Assembly (NCBI RefSeq): GCF_014692675.1
Contig: NZ_JABFCZ010000003.1
Span: 62,001 to 126,000 of the forward strand
Reading direction: 5' to 3'
DNA length: 64,000 nt
DNA from: Roseibium aggregatum
Lineage (GTDB): Bacteria; Pseudomonadota; Alphaproteobacteria; Rhizobiales; Stappiaceae
A model generated the notes under the pieces. It was not told where the DNA came from, did not search any database, and was given only the letters and a program-made list of their open reading frames with translations. Positions 8,264 to 17,066 of this stretch are shown here, one piece after another; the stretch's first letter is position 1, and each line of letters starts with the position of its first letter. The translations under genes were made by a program, and so were the position numbers.

Positions 8264-8292
8264 TTGATTTAATTCACCGTCTGAATTAATAA
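8264..8292 (+). promoter_or_regulatory. merR1 promoter with dyad between -35 and -10
   Basis: TTGATT (8264-8269), a 17-nt spacer and TAATAA (8287-8292). The spacer holds an 8-bp perfect inverted repeat, TTAATTCA and TGAATTAA around CCGTC. MerR-family proteins bind dyads placed between the two promoter boxes. A run AAAAAATTTT precedes the -35 box, as it does for merR2. Confidence 0.6.
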
Positions 8293-8325
8293 ATGCGCAG
8301 GTTCGTGAGGCTTGGACCTCCGTAT

Positions 8326-8343
8326 GGCTTCAGCGTGGAAGCC
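8326..8343 (+). repeat. Leader hairpin upstream of merR1, shared with merR2
   Basis: GGCTTC-AGCGTG-GAAGCC, a 6-bp stem preceded by GACCTC. The merR2 leader has the same layout (GACCTC, then a GCTTCC/GGAAGC stem), about 80-90 nt before the start codon in both. Confidence 0.5.
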
Positions 8344-8414
8344 CAATAGTTCGTTTCAAACATCGAAAATCGGATTTCGGCGCCTTTCGGCAAGGGGCCG
8401 GACAGGAGTTGCTC

Positions 8415-8819
8415 GTGGTCAGTCAATTCAAGCCACGGCCGCTACTGCGGTCAGAGAACTATACCATTTCGGATCTGGTCGAGCGCTACGATACCTCGCT
8501 CAGGACACTCCGTTTCTATGAACAGCACGGCCTGGTGCAACCTGCACGGCCAAAGCCCAATACGCGGGTCTATTCGCGGGCCGATGTCGAACGGCTCGAC
8601 TTCGTGTTCGATTGCCGCCTCACGGGCATGTCGGTCCGCGCCATCGCATCGCTTCTCCGTCTCCGCGACACACTTCCGGGCAGGGACTTCGATAAGGCGC
8701 ACGCCCGCGAATTGCGGAACCGGCTGTCCGAGCTGTTGCAGGAACGGGAACAGCTCGAAGAACAGAAACAGGCGCTGGAGCGCGGCCTCGGCCTGCTTGA
8801 GGAACGGCTGGCGAGCTGA
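8415..8819 (+). CDS. MerR family transcriptional regulator, copy 1
   Basis: 134 aa from GTG 8415, placed 6 nt after AGGAG (8404-8408); a TTG at 8409 is too close to that site. An N-terminal MerR winged helix (TISDLVERYDTSLRTLRFYEQHGLV, residues about 16-40, then NTRVYSRADVERLDFV) is followed by a C-terminal helix rich in Glu, Gln and Leu that should form the dimer coiled coil. There are no Cys ligands in the effector region. It is a paralogue of the next gene (roughly 55 percent identical by eye), and the two share promoter and leader layout. Target and inducer are unknown. Confidence 0.9.
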   Translation: MVSQFKPRPLLRSENYTISDLVERYDTSLRTLRFYEQHGLVQPARPKPNTRVYSRADVERLDFVFDCRLTGMSVRAIASLLRLRDTLPGRDFDKAHARELRNRLSELLQEREQLEEQKQALERGLGLLEERLAS

Positions 8820-8977
8820 GTATTCCCCGGCGTTTTCATGCACGAGCGCCGGATTCAAAATGCCTTGTGGATGCGGCCACATGTGTCGAAGGGAAATCAA
8901 CAAAGCCCCGGACGCGCGCCGCATATGGCCCGGTGACATAACAACAAGGCCGGGTTACCTCCATCGACCCAAGGCAG
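8820..8977. other. Spacer between merR1 and its terminator
   Basis: No ORF with coding character. An unusually long (158 nt) 3' stretch precedes the terminator. A short processed RNA is possible but nothing specific supports it. Confidence 0.35.
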
Positions 8978-9012
8978 AGCACCGCGAACCTGGTTCGCGG
9001 TGCTTTTCTTTT
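8978..9012 (+). terminator. Rho-independent terminator after merR1
   Basis: An 11-bp stem, AGCACCGCGAA with TTCGCGGTGCT, a 5-nt loop and the T-rich tail TTTTCTTTT. Confidence 0.85.
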
Positions 9013-9018
9013 GCTCAG

Positions 9019-9069
9019 GTCCTTCCTGATCCATTTCGGCATCGATGGCGGTTCGTAGCGGTGGAATAA
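9019..9069 (-). pseudogene. Fossil of a LOG-protein C-terminus
   Basis: Read on the minus strand this gives LFHRYEPPSMPKWIRKD, with an in-frame TAA immediately before it. The intact LOG gene 0.7 kb to the right ends in LFRAYEPPSTPKWIKKD. Fourteen of 17 positions match, and the fragment has the same place and orientation relative to merR1 as the real gene end has to merR2. It is best explained as the remnant of a tandem duplication of the merR/LOG junction. Confidence 0.75.
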
Positions 9070-9114
9070 TTATTTGTAGTGAACTAAAAAATTTTAAGAA
9101 ATAAAAAATTTTGT

Positions 9115-9142
9115 TTGACTTCAATCTCCCGCAAGGTAATCT
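9115..9142 (+). promoter_or_regulatory. merR2 promoter
   Basis: TTGACT (9115-9120), a 16-nt spacer and TAATCT (9137-9142). It is preceded by AAAAAATTTTG, as is the merR1 promoter. The perfect dyad seen at merR1 is not conserved here. Confidence 0.5.
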
Positions 9143-9173
9143 CTCCTGCAAGAAGGGGCGTCGACCTCTCATG

Positions 9174-9189
9174 GCTTCCAAACGGAAGC
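9174..9189 (+). repeat. Leader hairpin upstream of merR2
   Basis: GCTTCC-AAAC-GGAAGC, the counterpart of the merR1 leader hairpin and preceded by the same GACCTC. Confidence 0.5.
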
Positions 9190-9253
9190 ACGGCTGATAA
9201 CCGGAAAAACTCGGACCGGGGCAATCAAAAAGAACCCGGCCAGGAGTGTGCAC

Positions 9254-9658
9254 GTGAACAACCAGTTTCAAAATCGTCCGGCTTTGAAGTCGGGGAATTA
9301 CAAGATTGCCGACCTGGCGAACCGTTACGACACGTCGTTGCGGACATTGCGCTATTACGAGCAAAGCGGATTGGTGCGGCCCCATCGACCCAATCAGCAT
9401 ACCCGCTTCTACTCGGAAGAGGATGTCAGCCGCCTCGATCTGGTATTCGATTGCCGGCGTACGGGAATGTCTGTTCGCGAGATTCGCGACCTCTTGCGCC
9501 AGCGCGACGAACTCGCCGACCGTGATTTCAGCAAAGCCTATGCCCGTGCCTTGAGAAAGCGGATGGCCCAGTTGCTGGAAGAACTGGAAGAGCTGGAGCG
9601 GCAAAAGACGTTTCTGAAACGCGATCTTGCCGCCCTCGACGCGTCCGATGCCGCCTAG
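9254..9658 (+). CDS. MerR family transcriptional regulator, copy 2
   Basis: 134 aa from GTG 9254, 7 nt after AGGAG (9242-9246); the GTG at 9248 is too close. The helix-turn-helix is KIADLANRYDTSLRTLRYYEQSGLV, followed by TRFYSEEDVSRLDLVFDCRRTGMSVREI and a C-terminal coiled coil (LLEELEELERQKTFL). DTSLRTLR, VFDCR and TGMSVR are identical to copy 1, and C-terminal residues diverge most. It converges with the LOG gene. Both copies seem intact, so both may be functional with divergent specificity. Confidence 0.9.
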   Translation: MNNQFQNRPALKSGNYKIADLANRYDTSLRTLRYYEQSGLVRPHRPNQHTRFYSEEDVSRLDLVFDCRRTGMSVREIRDLLRQRDELADRDFSKAYARALRKRMAQLLEELEELERQKTFLKRDLAALDASDAA

Positions 9659-9662
9659 TCGG

Positions 9663-9687
9663 TTCCGGTGAACCATATTCACCGGAA
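9663..9687. terminator. Hairpin between merR2 and the LOG gene
   Basis: TTCCGGTGAA and TTCACCGGAA form a 10-bp perfect stem with a 5-nt loop between convergent genes. The T tract is weak (TTACCTTT), so it may serve both directions. Confidence 0.6.
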
Positions 9688-9714
9688 TTACCTTTAGAAT
9701 TCAGTGCCGTTGGG

Positions 9715-10296
9715 TCAGGTTTCGTCTTTCTTGATCCACTTCGGCGTCGATGGCGGCTCGTAGGCGCGAAAGAGATCAAGCAGGTCGCCGGGCGAACCTG
9801 CGACCTTCACCATGTCGCGCATGACCGGCTTCATGAAGCCTTCGACCGTCTGATGGTCGAAAAACGCAATCAGCTGATCATAATACCCGTCCGCATTCAG
9901 GAAGCCGCAGGGCTTTCCGTGCAGCCCGAGCTGCCCCCAGGTCCAGACCTCGAAGATTTCCTCCATGGTGCCGGCCCCGCCGGGAAGGGCTATGAAGCCG
10001 TCCGAAAGGTCGGCCATCTTGGCCTTGCGCTCATGCATGGAAGAGACGATATGCAGCTCGCTCAGTTTTTCGTGGGCGAGTTCCTTCTCCTGAAGAGCAA
10101 CCGGCAGCACGCCGATCACCTGGCCGCCGGCGGCAAGGGCCGCATCCGCGACCGTGCCCATCAGACCGACCTTGGCGCCGCCATAGACCAGGGTCAGGCC
10201 CTGTTCGGCGATGATCCGGCCGGTTTCCGCTGCGACGTCGGCATAGGCCGTGCGTGCACCGAAACTCGATCCGCAAAAAACACAAACCGCTTTCAT
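9715..10296 (-). CDS. LOG family protein (TIGR00730, cytokinin riboside 5'-monophosphate phosphoribohydrolase type)
   Basis: 193 aa from ATG 10296 (MKAVCVFCGSSFGA). It has the Rossmann-like N-terminus with LVYGGAKVGLMG and the family signature PGGAGTMEE at about residues 103-111. LOG enzymes release the free base from N6-modified AMP; several bacterial members are general nucleotide 5'-monophosphate nucleosidases. It starts 61 bp after the M20 peptidase stop on the same strand, so the two may share a transcript. The C-terminus YEPPSTPKWIKKDET is copied as a fossil at about 9.02-9.07 kb. Confidence 0.92.
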   Translation of the reverse strand: MKAVCVFCGSSFGARTAYADVAAETGRIIAEQGLTLVYGGAKVGLMGTVADAALAAGGQVIGVLPVALQEKELAHEKLSELHIVSSMHERKAKMADLSDGFIALPGGAGTMEEIFEVWTWGQLGLHGKPCGFLNADGYYDQLIAFFDHQTVEGFMKPVMRDMVKVAGSPGDLLDLFRAYEPPSTPKWIKKDET

Positions 10297-10356
10297 GGCA
10301 TTCAATCCGCATAAGTGAAAAAGGCAGGGACCGGATGCCGGCCCCTGCACGGCAGG

Positions 10357-11745
10357 TCAGTCGTTCGCGAGCGCATCCAGGACCCGGGCCCAGGAGCGGA
10401 TGCCCTTGTGGAAGCTCTTCTGATTGTATTTTTCATTGGGCGAGTGGATCTGATCGTCGTCGAGGCCGAAGCCGATCAGCAGGGAATCCATGCCGAGCAT
10501 GCGCTTGAAGTCGCCGACGATCGGTATCGAACCGCCCATGCCGATCAGCGCTGCAGGCTTGCCCCATTCATCGGAAAGCGCCTTCCGGCCCTTTTCCAGG
10601 GCCGGCATGTCGAAATCGAGCCGCAGCGCCCGGCTGCCTTCCTTGCCCAGGAATTCGACCGAACAATCGGCCGGCACCTTGGAGCGGACATAGGCGCGGA
10701 AGGCTTCGCGGATCTTGTCCGGATCCTGGTCGCCGACGAGGCGGAAGGTGAACTTGGCGTGTGCCTCCGCGGGAATAACGGTCTTGGAGCCCGGGCCCTG
10801 GTAGCCGCCCCACATGCCGTTCACTTCCGCGGTCGGGCGGGTCCAGATGTGTTCCAGCGGCTGACGGTCCCTTTCGCCGCGCGGATATTTCAGGCCGATC
10901 TCGCCCAGGAATTCCTCCGACGAAAAGCCGAGCTCGTCCCACATCTTTGTGACCTCTTCCGGCATTTCGATGACGCCGTCATAAAAGCCGGGCAGGGTGA
11001 TGTGGCCGTTTTCGTCATGCAGGCCGGCAATGATGCTGGCGACGATGTGGTTCGGGTTCTGCGCGGCGCCGCCATAGCTGCCGGAGTGCAGGTCGCGGCT
11101 GGCCGCCCTGACGATGATTTCGTCACCGAGCAGGCCGCGCAGCATCACCGAGATCGCAGGCGTATCGGCGTCCCACATGCCGGTGTCGCAGACGAGCGCC
11201 AGGTCGCAGGTCAGTTCGTCCTTGTTGGCGGTCAGGAACGGATGCAGGGACGGGGAACCGGATTCCTCCTCCCCCTCGAACAGGACCGTGACGTCCACCG
11301 GCAGGTCGCCGGTCTCTGCAAGATAGGCGCGGGCGGCTTCGACGAAGGTCATCAGCTGGCCCTTGTCGTCGGCGGAACCGCGGGCGACGATGATCTTGGT
11401 TCCGTCAGGACGGGTAACGATCCGCGGTTCGAACGGATCGGTGTCCCAAAGATCGAGCGGATCGACCGGCTGGACATCGTAATGACCGTAAAAAAGCACG
11501 TGCGGGCCCGCCTTGCCCGTCTTGCGGTGGCCGACAACCATCGGGTGGCCGTCGGTTTCGCGCACGCTCGCCTCGATGCCGATACCGGTAAGTTCCTTCG
11601 CCAGCCATTCCGCGGCAGCGCGGCAGTCCTTGTTGAAAGCCGGATCGGTGGAAATGCTCTTGATCTTCACGAGTTCGAACAGGCGCGCCAGGCTGTTGTC
11701 GAGATCGGTGTCGATCCGCGCGAGAACCTTGTCGATGGTACTCAT
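10357..11745 (-). CDS. M20 family dipeptidase/metallopeptidase
   Basis: 462 aa. M20 zinc-peptidase motifs are in order: FYGHYDVQP (about residues 93-101) with the first metal His, ARGSADDKGQL with the bridging Asp, EGEEESGS with catalytic and metal Glu, and a C-terminal His in DDDQIHSPNEKY. The long dimerisation domain lies in the middle. The protein resembles cytosolic nonspecific dipeptidases (CNDP-like) used for peptide turnover. No signal peptide. It is upstream of the LOG gene on the same strand. Confidence 0.93.
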   Translation of the reverse strand: MSTIDKVLARIDTDLDNSLARLFELVKIKSISTDPAFNKDCRAAAEWLAKELTGIGIEASVRETDGHPMVVGHRKTGKAGPHVLFYGHYDVQPVDPLDLWDTDPFEPRIVTRPDGTKIIVARGSADDKGQLMTFVEAARAYLAETGDLPVDVTVLFEGEEESGSPSLHPFLTANKDELTCDLALVCDTGMWDADTPAISVMLRGLLGDEIIVRAASRDLHSGSYGGAAQNPNHIVASIIAGLHDENGHITLPGFYDGVIEMPEEVTKMWDELGFSSEEFLGEIGLKYPRGERDRQPLEHIWTRPTAEVNGMWGGYQGPGSKTVIPAEAHAKFTFRLVGDQDPDKIREAFRAYVRSKVPADCSVEFLGKEGSRALRLDFDMPALEKGRKALSDEWGKPAALIGMGGSIPIVGDFKRMLGMDSLLIGFGLDDDQIHSPNEKYNQKSFHKGIRSWARVLDALAND

Positions 11746-11833
11746 CGGTAATTCCTATGGTTTTTGCGATTGAATTTCAGGACAGAAGCGGTTGGCCGTC
11801 AATCCGCCCCGAACCTTGGATGCCGGGCATGAA

Positions 11834-12361
11834 TCATGGCCTTTTGTCCACATTATGCCCGCCAATTGAACTGGTCACCAGCTTCCGCCGGAAAAAGAGC
11901 GTTTCGGCGACCGGCGTATCGTAATAGCGCTCCATTGGCTCAAAACCGTGTCGTTCATAAAGCGATATCGCGCTCTTCATGGAGGGCAGCGTGTCGAGCC
12001 GCATTTCGCTGTAACCGGCCCGCTCCGCCACCTGGAGGATCGCCTCGACCAGCCGGTTGCCGAGGCCGAGGCCCCGGCCTTCCGGAGCCACGTAAAGCCG
12101 CTTCATCTCGCAGACGCCTTCCGGTTCGATCGGGCGCAGGCCGACGCAGCCGACCGCCTTTCCGTCCCCGTTCAATGCAAGCAGGATTTCGCCCTTTGGC
12201 GGCGCGTATTTGCCCGGCAGGGCTGCCAGCTCCGCCTCGAAGTCCTGGTAGGAAAGATCGATGTCCAGCCAGTCCGCATAGGCGCGAAACAGGTTCGCGG
12301 CAGCGGTCATGTCATCGGGCGTTCTGGCCGGGCGGATGAGAGGTTCGGAGGTCGGTTGCAT
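11834..12361 (-). CDS. GNAT family N-acetyltransferase
   Basis: 175 aa from ATG 12361; in-frame ATGs further upstream give unrelated N-termini. The acetyl-CoA-binding motif appears as EMKRLYVAPEGRGLGLGNRLVEAIL (about residues 84-108), and the C-terminal motif as MKSAISLYERHGFEPMERYYDTP. The fold resembles small-molecule GNATs of the YitI or PhnO kind, but the substrate cannot be assigned. No clear Shine-Dalgarno, so the start is moderately sure. Confidence 0.85.
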   Translation of the reverse strand: MQPTSEPLIRPARTPDDMTAAANLFRAYADWLDIDLSYQDFEAELAALPGKYAPPKGEILLALNGDGKAVGCVGLRPIEPEGVCEMKRLYVAPEGRGLGLGNRLVEAILQVAERAGYSEMRLDTLPSMKSAISLYERHGFEPMERYYDTPVAETLFFRRKLVTSSIGGHNVDKRP

Positions 12362-12510
12362 AGGCGAAGTGGTGGGGGGTCGGGAGCAAGCCGTCAAGAC
12401 CCGTTGGCGTTGCCGGTTCATGGAGTGCCGATACACTGCCGGTCAATGCGGCAATTCCGGAACGCCGAAAGAGCGCAGCGGCTTTCCTTTAGGAAAACCG
12501 CCACGCAGTC

Positions 12511-14172
12511 TCAGATCAGGCAGACCCTTTGCGCAAGTTCGTCGATCAGCACGCGCTTGTTTTCCGAGTAGTCGACCGGAACGGCAACCAGATGCACGCC
12601 GCCGGCCTCATAACAGGCGTTCAGGGTCGGAACGAAGTCTTCCGTCGCCTCGATCCGATGACCTTTCGCACCGTAGGATTCGGCATATTTCACGAAGTCA
12701 GGGTTTGAGAACGTCAGGCCCCAGTCGTCGAAGCCGCCCACCGCCTGTTTCCAGCGGATCATGCCGTAGGAACTGTCATCGAGGATCAGTACGACGAGGT
12801 TGAGACCGAGCCGGACCGCGGTTTCCAGTTCCTGGCTGTTCATCATGAAGCCGCCGTCTCCGCACACCGCCATGACGCGCCGGTCCGGGTGCAGCATTGC
12901 CGCGGCCATGGCCGAAGGCAGGCCCGCGCCCATCGTCGCAAGCGCGTTGTCCAGCAGGACCGTGTTGGCGACGACCGTCCGATAGTTGCGGGCGAACCAG
13001 ATCTTGTACATGCCGTTGTCGAGGGCAATGATGCCGTCGGCGGGCATGACCTTGCGGACATCGGCGACGATCCGCTGCGGAATGAGCGGGAACCGCGGAT
13101 CGTCCGCGCCCTCCTTGAGGTGTTCCATCACCTCCGCGCGGACCCGTTCGAAATAGGAAAAATCATGGTTCGGGGACGGGCTGAGCCGGTCGGTGAGCTT
13201 GGCGATGGTCGGTCCGATATCGCCGACGAGTTCAAGCTGCGGGAAATAGACCTCGTCCACCACGGCGGTGTCGAAGTTGACGTGGATGACCTTCTTTCCG
13301 CCCGGTCTCATCAGGAAGGGCGGTTTTTCGACCACATCGTGCCCCACATTGATCACGAGATCGGAGCGGTCGATGGCGCAATGGACATAGTCGCCGTCCG
13401 AAAGCGCCGCGGTCCCGATGTAACGGTCGCTTTGCCCCTCGACCACGCCTTTGCCCATCTGGGTGTTGAAGAAGGGAATGCCCGTTCTGGCGACGAATGT
13501 GGTCAGTTCCTGGATCACCCGTCTCCTGTTCGCGCCGGCGCCCACAAGAAGCAGCGGATATTTCGCCGCCTCGATCATCTCGACCGCTTCGTCGATCGGC
13601 CCGTCCGAACACACGGCGTAGCGCGGTGTCGTCGGCGGAATGAGCGAAGGGGCATGCACCGTCTCTTCGGCAATGTCCTCCGGCAGTTCCAGAAGGACGG
13701 CCCCCGGGCGCTCCTCGCGGGCAAGGCGGAAGGCTTCGCGCACGAGCGCGGGAATGGCGCCCCCGTTGACGATCTGGCGGGCGAACTTGGTCACCGGCCG
13801 CATGGTTGCGACCACGTCGACGATCTGGAACCGGCCCTGCTTGCTCTGCTTGATCGGCTTCTGGCCCGTAATCATCAGCATGGGAAAGGCACCGAGATCG
13901 GCGTAGGCGGCCGCGGTCATAAAGTTCGTCGCGCCCGGGCCGAGCGTGGACAGGCAGACGCCGACCTTTCCCGTCAGCCGTCCGTAAGTGGCGGCCATGA
14001 AGCCTGCGGCCTGTTCGTGCCGTGTCAGGACCAGGCGGATACTCGATTTGCGCAAGGATTCGAGGAAGTCGAGATTTTCCTCTCCCGGAATCCCGAAAAT
14101 ATAGTCGACGCCCTCGTTTTCCAGGGCTCTTACGAGCAGGTCCGACGCCTTAACATCCCTTGTCCCGTCCAT
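12511..14172 (-). CDS. Acetolactate synthase large-subunit-like ThDP enzyme, stand-alone
   Basis: 553 aa with all three ThDP-enzyme domains. N-terminal: IFGIPGEENLDF with the cofactor Glu in LTRHEQAAGFMA. ThDP-binding motif: GDGG at about residues 440-443, followed by the metal Asn-type segment DDSSYGMI. The C-terminal VPVDYSENKRVL resembles catabolic AlsS-type enzymes more than IlvB. Such enzymes condense two pyruvates to acetolactate. No ilvN-type regulatory subunit or alsD decarboxylase is adjacent, so a catabolic or detached role is possible. Other ThDP decarboxylases cannot be excluded. Confidence 0.85.
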   Translation of the reverse strand: MDGTRDVKASDLLVRALENEGVDYIFGIPGEENLDFLESLRKSSIRLVLTRHEQAAGFMAATYGRLTGKVGVCLSTLGPGATNFMTAAAYADLGAFPMLMITGQKPIKQSKQGRFQIVDVVATMRPVTKFARQIVNGGAIPALVREAFRLAREERPGAVLLELPEDIAEETVHAPSLIPPTTPRYAVCSDGPIDEAVEMIEAAKYPLLLVGAGANRRRVIQELTTFVARTGIPFFNTQMGKGVVEGQSDRYIGTAALSDGDYVHCAIDRSDLVINVGHDVVEKPPFLMRPGGKKVIHVNFDTAVVDEVYFPQLELVGDIGPTIAKLTDRLSPSPNHDFSYFERVRAEVMEHLKEGADDPRFPLIPQRIVADVRKVMPADGIIALDNGMYKIWFARNYRTVVANTVLLDNALATMGAGLPSAMAAAMLHPDRRVMAVCGDGGFMMNSQELETAVRLGLNLVVLILDDSSYGMIRWKQAVGGFDDWGLTFSNPDFVKYAESYGAKGHRIEATEDFVPTLNACYEAGGVHLVAVPVDYSENKRVLIDELAQRVCLI

Positions 14173-14626
14173 CTGGATATTCCTTTTTCTTCAAAAACAC
14201 ATCGAAATGAACGCTGATGATGCCGGCGCAGGTGCCCCCTGTTTTTGGCGCCAGGACAGATCAAGGCAAAAAAATGAAGCCCCGGTCCGATACGGCCACA
14301 TCAGCCCGGGCGCATCACGCCGGGGCGATTTCAGCAGTTAAAAACAACTTGCCGGGTGCAATGGCATCAAAGAGTACGCAAAGGCCATGACGCCCGGAAA
14401 CCCGGGCAAGTACCTGCAGGAAGCAGTTTCGGTAGCCCGGCATGGTCCCATTGAGGCACAGAGACTGCGCCGTTGTCACGTATTACGTTACGGAGGGGAG
14501 GAATTCCGGACGGACTGCGTTGCCTGTTGTCCAAACGCGAACGTACTGGAACGTACGGCGGACGGATGTGGAATCGGCCGCGTCAAACACGGGTACGCCG
14601 GACATCCGGCGTCCCGGGCCCAGGGA
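14173..14626. other. 454-bp gene-free region upstream of the ThDP enzyme
   Basis: No credible ORF. It must hold the promoter of the ThDP enzyme gene on the minus strand. A GCCCGG-AAA-CCGGGC-like hairpin lies near 14391-14406, and a poly-A tract near 14268-14275. No repeats or mobile element seen. Confidence 0.4.
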
Positions 14627-16186
14627 TCAGGAACCGCGCTTGATGCTGCCGAGCAGACCGCGCACGAGCGCCCGTCCGAGCGATGATCCGAGGCTGCGCG
14701 CGGCCGATTTCAGGCCGGCTTCGAGCACGGAGTCGCGGTTCGATCTGCGCGTGGAGCGCTGGCGCATGCTGTCGCGGCGCGGCCGGTCGTCCCGTCCGAA
14801 ATCCGGGAGCTGGAAGCCGGAGCGGGTCCGGCGCGGCTCGCCGCGTTTTTCGGCATAGCGTTCTTCTTCCTGCCGCTGCCGTTCCTCCTGGCGCAGTTTT
14901 TCCTCCGCCCGTTGCGCCAGCATTTCATAGGCAGAGACCCGGTCCTTGGTCCGCTCGTAATGGCCGAAAACCGGGCTGGACTGGATCATTGTGCGCCGTT
15001 CCGCATCGGTGATCGGGCCGAGCCGCGATGACGGCGGGCGGATCAGGGTGCGCTGGACGATGGAGGGAATGCCCTTGCCTTCCAGCGTGGACACAAGCGC
15101 CTCGCCGACGCCGAGTTCGGTAATCACCCGTTCCGTATCCAGGTCCGGGTTCGGGCGGAAGGTTTCCGCGGCCGCGCGGACGGCCCGCTGGTCGCGCGGC
15201 GTAAAGGCGCGCAGTGCATGCTGGATCCGGTTGCCGAGCTGCGACAGCACCGTTTCGGGAACATCGAGCGGGTTCTGGGTGACAAAATAGACCCCGACCC
15301 CCTTGGAGCGGACCAGCCGGACCACCTGTTCCACCTTTTCGATCAGCGCCTTCGGTGCGTCGTCGAACAGCAGGTGCGCTTCATCGAAGAAGAACACCAG
15401 CTTCGGCTTTTCCGGATCGCCGATTTCCGGCAGTTCCTCGAACAGTTCCGACAGCATCCACAGCAGAAACACCGCATAAAGCCTTGGTGAACTCATCAGC
15501 TTGTCGGCGGCGAGGATATTCACCATGCCCCGCCCGTCGGGAGCCGTCCGGATGAAATCGCGGATGTCCAGCGCCGGTTCGCCGAACAGATTGTCTCCGC
15601 CCTGGCGCTCCAGCACCAGCAGGCGCCGCTGGATCGCGCCGACGGAAGCCTTGGACACGTTGCCGTACAGCTTCGACAGTTCCGCCGCCCGGTCCGAGAC
15701 ATGGGCAAGCATGGAGCGCAGGTCCTTGAAGTCGAGCAGAAGCAGGCCTTCGTCGTCGGCCAGTTCGAACAGGACGTTCAGGACGCCTTCCTGGGTGTCG
15801 TTGAGTTCCAGCAACCGGGCCAGAAGCAGGGGGCCGACCTCGGAGACGGTGGTGCGGATCGGGTGGCCTTGTTCGCCGAACAGATCCCAAAAGACGGCCG
15901 GGAAGGCCTCGTAGGTGTATCTGTCGGAAAAACCGATATCGGCGGCGCGTTTTTCCAGAAAATCCTTGGAAACGCCGGCTTCCGCAAGACCGGAAAGATC
16001 CCCCTTGATATCGGCGCAGAAGACAGGAACGCCGGCGGCCGAAAAGCCTTCCGCAAGGATCTGCAGCGAAACGGTCTTGCCGGTGCCCGTGGCGCCCGTG
16101 ATCAGTCCGTGCCGGTTGGCGAGTTTCAGCGTGAGGGTTTCTTCCTTGTTGCTTGTTCCGATGTAGATCGTGTCGTTGCTGCTCAC
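14627..16186 (-). CDS. HerA-like helicase/ATPase (DUF853)
   Basis: 519 aa from GTG 16186 ([12 protein letters not shown]); the ATG at 16249 adds an unrelated N-terminus. Walker A GATGTGKT occurs near residues 29-36 and a Walker B-like [14 protein letters not shown] near the middle, with [32 protein letters not shown] matching the DUF853 arginine-finger region. The C-terminal 120 residues are basic and Gln/Glu/Arg-rich, a common tail in the family. These ATPases are related to HerA/FtsK and function is not established. It is divergent from the small gene at 16356. Confidence 0.88.
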   Translation of the reverse strand: MSSNDTIYIGTSNKEETLTLKLANRHGLITGATGTGKTVSLQILAEGFSAAGVPVFCADIKGDLSGLAEAGVSKDFLEKRAADIGFSDRYTYEAFPAVFWDLFGEQGHPIRTTVSEVGPLLLARLLELNDTQEGVLNVLFELADDEGLLLLDFKDLRSMLAHVSDRAAELSKLYGNVSKASVGAIQRRLLVLERQGGDNLFGEPALDIRDFIRTAPDGRGMVNILAADKLMSSPRLYAVFLLWMLSELFEELPEIGDPEKPKLVFFFDEAHLLFDDAPKALIEKVEQVVRLVRSKGVGVYFVTQNPLDVPETVLSQLGNRIQHALRAFTPRDQRAVRAAAETFRPNPDLDTERVITELGVGEALVSTLEGKGIPSIVQRTLIRPPSSRLGPITDAERRTMIQSSPVFGHYERTKDRVSAYEMLAQRAEEKLRQEERQRQEEERYAEKRGEPRRTRSGFQLPDFGRDDRPRRDSMRQRSTRRSNRDSVLEAGLKSAARSLGSSLGRALVRGLLGSIKRGS

Positions 16187-16355
16187 CCTTTGCCCCACTT
16201 TACTTTCATCCAGCGCCCGGAATGGGCTTACCAATAAAAAACAGTTCACACGACGTTACGTGACCCATCGACGCCGTGATCCCTCTACGTGTATAGCCTG
16301 TTGTACGATTTTATGGCCCTAAAACTTCATGCGGGCGCAAGATTGGGAGAAAGAC

Positions 16356-16745
16356 ATGGAAGAGCTTATCAACCGGATCGTTGCAGCTTCAGGTGTCGGC
16401 GAGGAACAGGCCCGTGAAGCCATCGCAATCATCCTCAAGTTCCTCAACAAGGATGGGCCGCAGGAACAGATGCAGCAGATTTTCGATGCCCTGCCGGGTG
16501 CGCGCGAACTGGTCGCGGAACGTGAAGGCAAGGGCGGCGGCGGACTGCTCGGCGGTCTGGGCAGCATGATGGGTGGCGGAATGGGCGCCATGGCGGCGCT
16601 GAACGAACTGACCTCTGCCGGTCTCGATATGGGGGAAGTCCAGTCCGTGACTAAGGAACTGGTTGCCTACGCCAAGGAAAAAGCCGGTGACGAAGTGGTC
16701 GACGAAGTGGTTTCGCAGATCCCCGGCCTGAGCCAGGTTCTCTGA
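16356..16745 (+). CDS. Small DUF2267-like protein
   Basis: 129 aa from ATG 16356, 8 nt after GGGAG. The N-terminal part (MEELINRIVAASGVGEEQAREAIAIILKFL and DALPGARELVAE) matches the helical domain found in DUF2267 or DUF2780 proteins. A Gly/Met-rich linker (GGGGLLGGLGSMMGGGMGA) leads to a C-terminal helical part. It is divergent from the HerA-like gene. Role unknown; family members are small soluble proteins, some linked to stress. Confidence 0.8.
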   Translation: MEELINRIVAASGVGEEQAREAIAIILKFLNKDGPQEQMQQIFDALPGARELVAEREGKGGGGLLGGLGSMMGGGMGAMAALNELTSAGLDMGEVQSVTKELVAYAKEKAGDEVVDEVVSQIPGLSQVL

Positions 16746-16803
16746 AACCCGGTCATCTGAGCACCACGGAAACGGTCTTGAGGCGAAATCGCCCGAACCC
16801 TTC

Positions 16804-16839
16804 CTGACCTGGTGAGGCGGGCTGACCTGGTGAGGCGGG
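16804..16839. repeat. 18-bp tandem direct repeat, two copies
   Basis: CTGACCTGGTGAGGCGGG occurs twice with no spacer, at 16804-16821 and 16822-16839. Confidence 0.85.
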
Positions 16840-16860
16840 GCAGGATGCCGCGAAACAGGG

Positions 16861-16887
16861 GGCGAGGCGCACGTGTCTCGCCTTTTT
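16861..16887 (+). terminator. Rho-independent terminator downstream of the DUF2267-like gene
   Basis: GGCGAG and CTCGCC stem, 10-nt loop, then TTTTT. It lies about 115 nt after the stop codon. Confidence 0.65.
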
Positions 16888-17066
16888 CGATTCCTGCAGG
16901 CACGCTGGAGATGGTATCGGAGAAAAAGAAGCCTGGACCGCCTTTGGCCCAGCGAGCCATCATTGGCTCGTAGAGGCATTCTCATTCCAAATGCGTCGAT
17001 TTCGCGACGTCTTTCTATCTGCACAGTTTTTCTAAAGCCGCGCTCCAGGCGCGTTTCTCTTTCTTT

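Noticed and set aside
10315..11751. 478-codon open frame on the plus strand
   Set aside because: Antisense of the M20 peptidase with all zinc motifs on the minus strand.
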